Part shown: piece by piece, positions 11,372 through 21,920 of the stretch
How positions within the stretch are numbered: position 1 is the first letter of the stretch
How the letters are laid out: every line of letters begins with the position of its first letter
From: Pyronema omphalodes
Taxonomy: Eukaryota > Ascomycota > Pezizomycetes > Pezizales > Pyronemataceae
Assembly (NCBI GenBank): GCA_024516155.1
Contig: JAJJXM010000001.1
Span: 1,116,001 to 1,180,000, forward strand
Direction of reading: 5' to 3'
Length of the DNA stretch: 64,000 nucleotides
Notes under the pieces: model-generated
The model's input: only the letters and a program-made list of their open reading frames with translations
Told to the model about the DNA's origin: nothing
Database searches by the model: none
Translations under genes and position numbers: made by a program

Positions 11372-12150
11372 TAAGGTGTCTCCAAATACATAAATACAGG
11401 TAGTCCCATGTTTTTATGTTTTCCATTCATGTTTGACCCTATATCCCTCGCCTGTGTTCTTATTCGCCCCGTCACAGGATGAAATCTTTTTATAGAATAC
11501 CCATACATCAGTCACATCAAATGAAACTCTGCTACTCTAACAAGCTCATCTTTCAGGGCAGTGCAGTTTATTAATTGTTTTGAATATAAAGCAATGAGTG
11601 GGTCTTCTGTATGAATTTAAGATTGAGTTTCTGCTGCCTAAGTGAAGTTTTGCTCATAGCCTTGTAAACCCGCACTTAAAATGATCACGTGAATCAGCAA
11701 AATATTGTTAATTAAGGTAAATTCCAAATCTCAAAGTCATAAGTCCTTGGGCTATATCCTAAATCTCATCTATGATACCACGTGCTATCTGAAGGCCTTG
11801 TGATCAAGTTTTACGGATTTTTGTTTTCGATTCTAGCAAAAAAGGACTGCTCTTGAGATACACTCATACAGTTAACACTGAGGAGCGGATACCTAATCTT
11901 AAAGCTTGTACATTTGGGATGTTTAGAATTGAGAAGTCCTAGAGCAAAGGTGAGAATCCAACTGTTGTGAGGTTCAATATCGAAGCTGTCGTTGTAGTCT
12001 CTAATCCATAATTTAAAAACAAAAACCCAGGAGGAGACCGTCCATCTACATTCTTGAAGATAGGCCAATATTTGCTCTATGGTTTCTGTGGTAATATGGT
12101 CCGCTTACCACTGAGTCGGGAAAGAGGGAGTCAGGGCAAAAAAAAGAATG
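11372..12150. other. AT-rich intergenic
   Basis: Nothing recognisable between the Harbinger-type element and the third tRNA-Tyr. Confidence 0.5.
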
Positions 12151-12234
12151 TCCCTCCGACCGGAGTCGAACCGGTGACCAACGGATGGCAGCAAATATTA
12201 CAGTCCGGTGTGATACCAACTACACCACAGAGGG
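12151..12234 (-). tRNA. trnY(GTA): tRNA-Tyr (GTA), copy 3, with 11-nt intron
   Basis: Identical 84-nt gene to the other two copies, minus strand. The leader differs at one base (TGTCCGCAC). The trailer is T-rich (downstream ACATTCTTTTTTT on the minus strand), a Pol III terminator. Confidence 0.93.
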
Positions 12235-12803
12235 TGCGGACAATGACTGTAGGGTAATATATTGTTTATAACAATTAATAAGCGCATTAACATGCTGCGG
12301 GGGAACTCTAGTTCGCGCCTGAATTCTCCAGTTATACAATTCTGGGATATACCAAAACATGTAGGTTTTCCCAATACAAGTGAGTTATTCACGATTTCTT
12401 TTCAAATTGTCTCTTAATACCATTTAGCTTTATTTCATATTCAGAGTGATTTCTGCAAGTGCTTCATACCCTGAAACGACAGATTAAGCAATAAACAATG
12501 GATAAATCTATTAGCCTATCTAGATCATAGATAAGCCAACATCAGTTTTAAAGCGTGCCATTATCCCAATATCTTAGTGACTTGAACTTGCAAATCTTGC
12601 AATCTAATACCGACCTTCCGAGCACATGGCACACCTTAGTCATGAATCAAGTAATAATAACAGTAACACGAACAGCTTATTGATTAGCCATGAACTTGTA
12701 TTCTTATTAATTGTTTAAACCCATATTCACGCGTTTGAACACCTTATTCGCGCAGATTGCCAGAAAACCGAAGAATTACAGGCAGACAAATCAAACTTAG
12801 ACT
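12235..12803. other. AT-rich intergenic
   Basis: No gene seen. It ends with CTTAGACT (12796-12803), the left copy of the hAT-type target duplication. Confidence 0.5.
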
Positions 12804-13577
12804 CAGACCTCCCAACCTTGTAGCCAGTTTACCGGGTAAAATTGTAACCCAGGTAAACTGAACTGACAATTCACAGTTAGTTGGTGCAGTTCTGGTGTCC
12901 CGGATACACAGTTGGTTCATTTTTGAGGGGTCCGTAGAACCAGGTAACTGCAGTGCACTGATTAAACGGACTCGATAAATACAAACCAGTTTAACCGCAT
13001 CGGGAACCAACGCATGCAGGAATTAATAATGTATTCAACCTCGTTTGAACCCATCGGTGGCCGAGCCTGCCGGTATTTCAACCCTCCTCATTTCACCAGC
13101 TTCTGGTAACCAGATTTCCCAACCTTTACAAAATGGCGTTGAACATGCTCTCAGTTTCCGCGATGACTGCCGAGTCTGAGCTGCTATTTTCCGAATGCAA
13201 GCGGATCGTTGTACCAGACCGCCATTGAATGCAATCAGATACTCTGGAGGCAATTGGGGGGCCCAAGAGCTGCAATCGTAAGCGTCAGCCGTGATTTTCG
13301 GGCACACAATTAGTATAAATTTTTGTTATTTACGCACTGAATAATATTTATTTCCCCTTCATAAACCAGTTCCTCTGGACAAAGCAGTTTTCGCAGTTTT
13401 AAACAGTCCACCTTGTTTGCCAAGCCTTGCATTCAGTTAACTTGTTTTCGCAGTTTACCCAGTTTATACTACTGACAGTAAAGTGAACTGGGTCGCCGTA
13501 CAGTTCTCATATTCCAACAGTCCGTACAGTCCGTTTTGGTCGTCATTTTGAACTTGTTTGTACGAATGGGAGGTCTG
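12804..13577. mobile_element. hAT-type non-autonomous element (MITE-like), 774 bp
   Basis: The left end CAGACCTCCCA (12804-12814) is repeated inverted at the right end (13567-13577). It is flanked by an 8-bp duplication, CTTAGACT on the left (12796-12803) and CTTAGATT on the right (13578-13585), with one C/T difference. An 8-bp duplication plus a short TIR starting with CA is the hAT signature. The terminal thirds carry a dense CAGTT/AACTG motif array, like the sub-terminal repeats of hAT elements. No transposase domain remains. A 90-codon minus-strand frame (13307-13035) inside it is unrecognised. Confidence 0.8.
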
Positions 13578-14279
13578 CTTAGATTTCAAGAGGATTGTTA
13601 CCAAAAATTGATTACAATCGCAATGGAGGACATGGAAGTAAAAAATTACTTACCAGTTCCCGAGAGTATCATGAGATGAAAATGATAGACGCTGCTCCTT
13701 CGAATGATAAGCATTTGTCTAATACTACTGGTGATATATGTCTGATAGAATATGGGGATGCGGTTTCTTAAACCAATCAAGCCATGAGTCGTCAAATTTA
13801 TTTGTTGAATTATACGCTAAAGGAGCTCTAAAACGCTCATATGAGACATGAACTGTCAAATACAGGAACATATCAAGGGTCTAGATTACGGTAATCAACG
13901 GCTATCACTCGATAAGAAGCTCCTCACTTTCGAGATTACGAATATAAGCCGGAAAGTGCTAGAAGCGGGGGAAATAGTAGAGGAAGTACAGGGAAAATTA
14001 GTATTATTATTCTATCTTCACAAACATGCTAATATATAAAGAATGCTCGGTGAGTCGCCTTTAGGGAATCTGTAGACTGTAGTGTTGCATCGCTGATGAA
14101 GTTTAACTAACATGGCGTCTTTATGGTGTAGCTAATTGAAACACATATCAATTAACCTTGTACTCTAGCATCAAGTAAAATTCTTACACTTTGTTATTCC
14201 TCAAGTTTACAATGAAAAAAATCAGGGTTCAGCGTGTGATATAATGAGTGCGAAAAAAAAACAAGCAAAACATAATGAC
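13578..14279. other. AT-rich intergenic with weak open frames
   Basis: A 63-codon plus-strand frame at 13848-14039 has no recognised motif. Nothing else was seen before the tRNA-Trp. Confidence 0.45.
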
Positions 14280-14351
14280 TGACCCCGACGCGATTTGAAC
14301 GCGCAACCTTCTGGACTGGAATCAGATGCGCTACCCTTGCGCCACGGAGTC
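14280..14351 (-). tRNA. trnW(CCA): tRNA-Trp (CCA), intronless
   Basis: On the minus strand: acceptor GACTCCG/CGGGGTC, D stem GCGC/GCGC, anticodon loop TT-CCA-GT, T arm GCGCG-TTCAAAT-CGCGT, discriminator A. 72 nt, no intron. The anticodon stem TCTGA/CCAGA has an A31.C39 mismatch at the loop end; the other stems pair fully or by G-T. Confidence 0.88.
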
Positions 14352-16853
14352 TTCTGATACATTGTTAGTAAAATGTAATCATGAATAAATTAAAATATCA
14401 AATCGATAATCAGATACGGAATGGATCCAGCTTACTGCCCGGTCCAGCGCTTATCTAACGATTGCATCTATTTCTCCGAAAGTCTTGAGATGGTATAGAG
14501 GTTGATGCTGATGCTTATTTTAGTGGTTTGATCTTACGTTCTCATGTACACGAATATGAAATGTAGTGAACGTTGATTTCATTATCATTTCTGTACTAGA
14601 TTGCGGAAAAACGGCCACTCACGTTCAAATATGACCGCAACAGTGTCCGAGAAATCTATATGAATATAAAAAGCGCAAATCAAAATCTCTTAATCTTCGA
14701 GGCCTTTGCTTACGCGTTACTTGGGCCCTGGATTATGAAGTCTGCAACACACGCAGCGTGCGTGGATTAGTGTTACCTTGACAATATAAGCCACAGTATA
14801 TTACAAGAATAATGATATTATGTAGGTTCTGTCACAATGCGGGGATCAATTGCATGGGTCTTACTGTGATATCAACCGGGGATTACTAGCTACTTAAATA
14901 TCCTGTCTGTAGATCATCACCTGGTCAATTATTGATTTGTCTTCCTAAATAACGAAAAGTTTCAGCGCCTGTTCCAGCCTGTGTATTAAGGTTTTATTTA
15001 CAGTGAAGTGGTTACTTATTTCACCGGGTATAATTCCATTCCAACACGCACACGCCTTCATTGCACGTATTAATGCAATGAAAACCCACGTGCTTCAGGC
15101 TATCTATAAATCACGAGCGAAGAATGTGGATTGAGTTGAAATCACATTTTAGCATAAGTGGACATACAGTCAATTCTGTACCGGTTATCCCGATCCTGAT
15201 AGGCTAAATCGCCAGTGTATATACATTTAGTTCCAACCCCGAGCCATTGAGGCACCGGTGACGGCGGATTCTTCAGCTCCAACAAGCCTGGGAGTTTCTG
15301 CTTCACCGATCATCATCGTTTAGGCCATAATCAAGATATAGTCGCACAATACCGAAGCTACCCGCGATTCTTACTGGCTAGACCTAGAATAAACTGTCTC
15401 GGTGGGAATCCTGTCTACCCCACATTTTCGACCAGGCTTAGCGCTGCTGCATCCAACTCACACTAGCGGTGGAAATAAGGTGTGTCTTTGCTAGCTAGCA
15501 ACCTGGTTCATGTCAAATTGAAGCGCAAGTTGTTCCATCCGAGTAGCCGCTTTAGGGGCATAGTGGGTTATGTGCACATGCAAACGAGACCCACAGAATG
15601 AAAGCTCTAGAACCTGGTTCATGAATGAGGGGTAAAAACGAAAGCCCCCACCGGGCAGAGAGTTAGCAAGGCAAGGAATTTATCTATGCCTCAGAATGAC
15701 CATTTTGGAGGAGTTCTACAAGTTACCTTGCGTCGTGGTTGTGCTCTACTTGACCAGATACCATTGATGCACGAGTGATACCGCATGGAAAATGGGGTTC
15801 GGCCGCTAAAAAAGATACATCTCCAACCTTATCAGACTATAGAAAGATAAACATTTGAACTGATTAGTCGGGATTTGTGGATTTGGACCACTCCCTACGG
15901 TATTTCCTGATTTCTGGTCGGCAGGGGTTTCCGCAGAATCAACGCGGGAAGATCGGTACAATAAATATATTGGGACTTGGCGCTGAACTGTGTATTCTCC
16001 AATTCGGTTGATAAACCTTACATTTTATTCGCTTATTGACAACCGCATTTTTCTCAAACATAACGTGATGTACCTGCATAAATACGTTTCTCCAACTCGG
16101 CGCATCTGTTCCACATCTTATCCGCCTCTTATCCGCCTTTGAAGAATTCACGGTTAGTGATAATTGTCCCATTGTTGAGTCCTAAAAGACATATCATAAC
16201 CAATTTCAACCAGGGAGCATTTGGATGACCACAGAAGAACATTCATAAAAAATTCTTGCAAAACTTATTTACTGATTTCTTCGTGAGCCAAATTATTACA
16301 CTCCTGCATGATGGAATAAGTCCAGGCCATATAGTGTCTTCATATTTCGCAGTTATGTCTACCGAAATTCGTTAGAAGCGAGGTTAAAGTTAGAGCTCCA
16401 TGAAGAATCCGCATGTTGTATACACCGGAAGCCCGATGCTCCCTTGAAGATACAGAATATCTAGGGTTGTCTTTCTGTGTTCCTGGCTTTTGGTTAGATA
16501 TGAACCGATTGTCGATGGCCGATGAACTAGGATACATTATTTGCCTTCCTCAATCGGTAATATATCTTCGGTCCAGGTTTTATAGAACTGTTCATACCCA
16601 ACAGACAGAGCGGGCCTTGGATATATCTAAAGTAGGATAATGGACCTGCAGGATTTACTGCTTCAACTGTGCGTTTATAGCCTGTCAAAATCGCCTGCAT
16701 GCAGAAGTATCTCCCTGCAGTCACCGTGCGGCTAGTGCGGATCTAGACATGACACCCATGGTTTCCAGAATGATGGGATCTCGTATAGAAGCGGCAGATT
16801 TTGAAAAAAAAAAAATGCTTGTCTCGGTTGCGGCAGTGGCAACGGTAATGGAT
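14352..16853. other. gene-poor AT-rich segment
   Basis: No domain-bearing frame, tRNA or bounded repeat was found. Short frames such as 16172-15939 (minus) are unrecognised. A 13-bp word (AACCTGGTTCATG) occurs twice near 15500 and 15610. Confidence 0.45.
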
Positions 16854-17568
16854 TTAGTGGCGTAGTGACAATCGCGAAGGTGGTGGTAGCTGAGTTGATG
16901 CTTTATCCGGGTCCCATGGTGGTGTTAAAGTTAGATGCCACTGTATCAACTTCAGTAAGACTTTCATAGAGTCCTTAAATTTGCCATATCCAAGTACCGC
17001 AAAGATATCATGCGGTAAATACCCCCTATCGACAATCGACATACATATTGGCCTTAGATCCAGCGGGTTTCTTTGGTGCCATAAATCCAACTTTAAAATA
17101 AAGCCCGATAACTAAAGCCGATCAGCGTTTATAATCTCCTTCATACAAATTGTAGCCCTATCAAAGGTAAAATTCGGTGTGAGAAGCACATCATTTTTAA
17201 TACACGCGACAGTGGAGCAATGCTAATCGCCTGATAAAAATGAGTCGACGTAACCAACGCCAGCCGTGTCCCAACGGAAAGCTTCTTCATACCAGCCTTA
17301 TTTCGGATGGCCATTGACCAGCATCGACTCATACATATTTGATACCATGACGGGTTTCTATTTTTTGTCTCTCTACGTAATGGTGGATCCGATATTGGCC
17401 TGTCGATAGTTCTATATCACTCAAAAGTGTTGGATGGATACCCCACCAGAGAAAAATCCTCGGTGTTCCTATGTATCCTCTTGCATAAACGATACTTTCC
17501 GCAAAACGACGAATCATGTTGCACGGATTATGAAAGAGGGAGGTTCGTTCAGGGCTAGGGTAATCCAT
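16854..17568 (-). pseudogene. frameshifted gene relic, unknown family
   Basis: Three protein-like segments follow each other on the minus strand in successive frames: 17568-17329 (ends ...GIKYV), then about 17330-17193 (MSRCWSMAIRN...PLSRVLK), then about 17190-16854 (DVLLTPNFTF...LWHQRNPLDLRPI...RLSLRH). The last segment has an internal TAG. Together they read as one protein of about 235 residues broken by at least two frameshifts and one stop. Composition is protein-like (Trp, Tyr, Phe and charged residues in order), but I do not recognise the family. Confidence 0.45.
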
Positions 17569-20500
17569 TTATGGCGATCACTCGACTCTTGATCCGGCCT
17601 CAAACTTCGTACGACATAGGTGCACGTTTTCAAAAAGAAAGAAGCCACATGAAAATAATAAATCATGATTTACCACGGGCGAAATGTGTGGCATTCTTCT
17701 AGAAGCCCTCCTATTTCCTGGGGTTCCATTCTAGCTCCAAACATTCCCACCCACTCATTACTGAAACCGTCATTGAATTGACGATGCCACAGTATACTTA
17801 ATACGTGCCGAAACATTCATCTTGACACGCACATAAGATGAGCTGATCCCAATCTCGTTGATATATATGTCATTAGGGCACTCGGCCTTGGGCTTATGAT
17901 TGCCTACGCCCGGAAAGATACCAATACCAATCTATCAGCGGGACTGATAAGCCCTCCGAATCTTCCGAAGTCTTCAAAGTCTTCGATATGAGATGGTTAA
18001 ACAAAGTAGCCTCCCCGGTTCGTGGTTATCTATTATATCCGAGTTAAAGTTGGAACCGGAAACTCGTGCCGGGAGCTCGTCATCCCGAATGTTCAATCAT
18101 AACCGGGACCTGTCACGTTGAAAGCACACAACTCCTAGTTTCTGCACGATATTCCTAAAGAATATTTCAGGCCCGGCGTCCAACTTCGTTTAAGAAATTG
18201 TCTCCGTCGATAACCTTGGTCACACTTATCTCCTATACACATAGTTTCCCCGGATTTCCTCGACGAGATAAGATTTTGGCCTTCGGTCCGATACACAAGG
18301 TATGTAATAGTGCAGGATTGAGAAGTGGACATAGCGGTCTTCCGTCCGAAGGTGTCTGTACCAAAGCCGGTCTTGTGGCACACACCCAGATATGCAGTCT
18401 GTATGCAAAAGACCACAAGACAGCGTAAAAAAAAAACCAAAATCTCCCCGCAGACACCAGTATATCATCACACCCTCTTCCTAACATAAGCTACTTCCAT
18501 GCAAGTGTCGGAGAACAAAGAAACCATTGTAGCAGGCGGGGTTGTGCGAGATGCACTCTGATTAACCCCACCTCCCCTGTAAACACGGGTAAATGAGGCA
18601 CAATAACCAGCGCCATTGGCAATACTACCTAGATGGGGTAGGATATCAATAATCCTTTCTGAGTGGCATGGGGTATTGGAACAAGGTTTTCAAGTACCAC
18701 TATAAATCATACTGTATCAAAGCTTGATATCACTTTGCTTGGCAATAATATCCACCAAACAGACAAAGTGGCTGAAGAATTTAGGGAGTTCCTGAAATAT
18801 TTCCGAATACGCTCTCCGGGAAGCCCGAGGATTCAATTTTTGTGGATACTTGGACATCCTTCTCTTGCCTTGTGAGCGCCGTAAAGAAGTAATGTTCTAG
18901 ATTTCTGCAACTAGAGGCAAATCGGGCATGCCGTGATATTTCGCATGATCCAACATTCCAAATATTCGAGCCATGCTAGATGTTAATTGGCTGCAAGAAA
19001 ACAATCTACGAAACTTTTAGACCAAATCTGATTAATAAGTAGACGTGTGTGATCAATATATTCATCGGCAGGGTATATTCTAAACTGGATAGGAGTTAAG
19101 GGAATCGGTTTTCATGCCTGTAATTCAATGTCAGACTGTGCACAGACGCACATATGTATTGCCTAGCTGTGGCGACAAGCATATGATTGATACTTGCCGT
19201 ACCTTGGTTCCCTAGTGTCTTTTGAAGCTTCCATAGGTGGTGGGGCGGGTATGTAGGTGATACTTCGCCAAATATGCAGAGAAACCATCACCAAGCCTAG
19301 CTAGCGGTGTGCAAAGATGGGGTATTTCTCAAAGGCCAAGAAATCCGAGGGAGCGAGTATTCGCTCCTCTGTGGTGCATAAAAATATTCATTTATTACAC
19401 GCTCAGTATTTTCATGGAATCTCTTTGGAACGGTTGCTCGGAATACCTAGGACATCTGCAGGAGTAGCTTCTCGTTTCGGAGTCATATGCAGCGTTTCAT
19501 AGCCGCCGTTGGACCAAAGTTGGATGCACCAATCATATTTTGCTGAAAACAACCGATTAAACAGGGCCCATTCTTAAAACGAATACTGTGTGGTGGGTCC
19601 TAAGTAAACAGAAATGTCAGTAAAACTATGGACAGCCGGGGTCAGAGTTTGGACGAAATATGACAGCCAAACATGGAGGGTTGATACCGTGAAATGATGC
19701 GGTCACCGTGGTTCAGAAGCCTCCAATAGAAATCCAATATGTCGTCCCAAATCACAGGCGTCATCCTGTCCCAAGAAGCGGGGAAGTATCAGCTCCTCCA
19801 TCTAGAAGCCATTTCTGGTAATTGAGCTCCGCGCACGATCTTTAAGCATGGTTTTGCACACCTGGTGGAAAGGAAAATAGAGGCAACTAGCAGTAATCGG
19901 AACGGTGCCATGCCTTGATTTGCGGTACCTTCGCCGCCGGAATGCCATTCCTCGGCGGGACCGGGACAGAACCGAAGCTTCACATGCTGGAAGAAGGGGT
20001 ATTTCTGGCCGGTCTCTTTGAGAGCGGTGGCTATGGGAGTAGTTGGTCGGCCTGGAGGTGAGCAAGCAACGTCGGGGCGTAACCCCGCTTATGCAGCTAG
20101 GGAATTTTTGAAATTGTCAGGACAACCACGGCATCGGTGATGAAGTTTGAAATACAAGTGAATGAGACGTCCAGGGTTGTTAATTCCTTTGGTTCCGTCT
20201 TCCGTGAACTGAGCCCCAGATTTCGGCCTGGATTGTGAAATGCACAAAATTTGAAAAAGCGATGCGATGCGTAGCGCAAATGTTTATCGATCGTCACGCA
20301 TGTAGGGCACGGACAGTGTTGGGGATGAAACATCGTGCGAGTATTATATCTAGCTTGCGATGCATGGCGTGCATTTGACCGGCTTCGATGTAGATGTGAT
20401 GGATGATAACCAGAGGCCGGGAAAGAAGAACGGAAGAATTAAAGGACGGACTATTCTTTCTCTGCTCTAGGCTGAAGAATTCGGAACAGTGGAGATCGAG

Positions 20501-21160
20501 CGGTAATAGTGGTAACAGTGGTGGTGGTGAAAAATGGCGGCTCATGACAACAGATTCAGATACAGCAGGAAGGTGTGGGGTCATCCCCACCCGCTTAGTT
20601 TTCCTGGTGGCAGATATTACTTTTTCGTACACTTTAATTAATTGGGTTTTGGCTTACCGGGGCCCTTGGTCTTATCATTTGCTTGGTCTGAAGGTCCCAA
20701 GAAATGCGAAGCGACGACATCAGTTGAGATCTCCAGCCCGAAAATAGAGGCGTGATGGATGGCAATTGATCTCGTTCTGGGTGGCGCTATAGGTCACTGT
20801 TTCGGTATATCCTCAGCATCATCCCCTCCAGGCTTCAGATATTTTGATTATTGTCAGCCAAGTTCGAACTCGAGAGTTTTTGTTCAGTCACACATCCACT
20901 CATGTTAGAGACCAGTGTCAAGGTTTCTTATTCCCTCTGAGTTTCCAATATTATCGCCGTTGATCCATCGATTGGGTGTCTATCTCTCTGGACGTTGTTC
21001 AGCAGAATATTCAAAGAAATATCCCGCCAAAATCGATACAAGGTTTTCCATTGGATCTTCTGTTTTTCTTGTTCAGTCCTTTGGACTTGAGTCGAGATCA
21101 ATCCCATTGGATTTATTTCTTCTGCTCTGGTTCACCCTATTGGATATTTTATTATTTGTT
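17569..21160. other. gene-poor segment and distal promoter of the Zn2Cys6 gene
   Basis: Overlapping short frames on both strands (for example 18135-18487 and 20294-20632) lack recognisable motifs. No TIR-bounded element was found. The last few hundred bases are pyrimidine-rich and probably lie in the promoter or leader of the regulator at 21921. Confidence 0.45.
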
Positions 21161-21325
21161 AACTCCCTCTGGATTGGACTGCATTGGATTTGTCTATTGT
21201 TTTTCAACTCCTTCTGGACTGGACTTTACTGGATTTTTTTTTAAATTGTTTATCATCCTCCTCCAGACTGCATTGGGTTTTTTTCTATTGTTTATAATCC
21301 CTCTCCGGACTCCATTAGATATTGT
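21161..21325. repeat. imperfect 42-49-bp tandem repeat in the leader of the Zn2Cys6 gene
   Basis: Four diverged copies of a CTCTGGACTG-type, T-rich unit start at about 21161, 21206, 21255 and 21297. Each runs from a CTCC core through ATTGGATTT to TATTGTTTAT. The array is pyrimidine-rich on the coding strand, about 0.6 kb upstream of the start codon. Confidence 0.65.
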
Positions 21326-21920
21326 CAAATCCTCATCACCATCACACAGTTCAAACAGAAGAGCCATCTCCTACTCTTCGTTGAATATCATCCCATCCCG
21401 CATCAAGCATTGACTATCATCACTAGTTAGCTGTCCACCTTCAAGCGATCACCATCCGATTGGTCGCCTTTTTTTACAGTCCTGATCACCGCTGCGACCA
21501 TCAGCACCACTATCCGTAACCGTTCTTCTGCGGCACTAGAGAAACACTAGAAGCCTCTCAGCTTTTTGGAGACATCGCGGTATTTCAGGACCTGCCTGTT
21601 TCTCGTATTTTTTGTGGGACATTTCTGCGTTCTGCAGGGTGATTCCGCTACCAAATTCCCACCGCTTCCCCGACGCAACCGCCAAAATACACAACTTCAG
21701 CCATTATCCACCGGGCCCAATTGCTCTGCCATTTAACGCGGTTTTCGCGGGCAGTAGTGGGTTTGGTGAATTGCCATTTTTATCGCCGCATCCTGTGCAG
21801 CTCCACAGGGACTGCCGAGGCGCCTTTCTGAATGGGTGCTTGTCATCATCCCCGGCCGACGGCGCAAGTGGTAACAACCCTCCCAGCGCCTCCACTCCAT
21901 TTGCTTTTCCGTTCACCACA

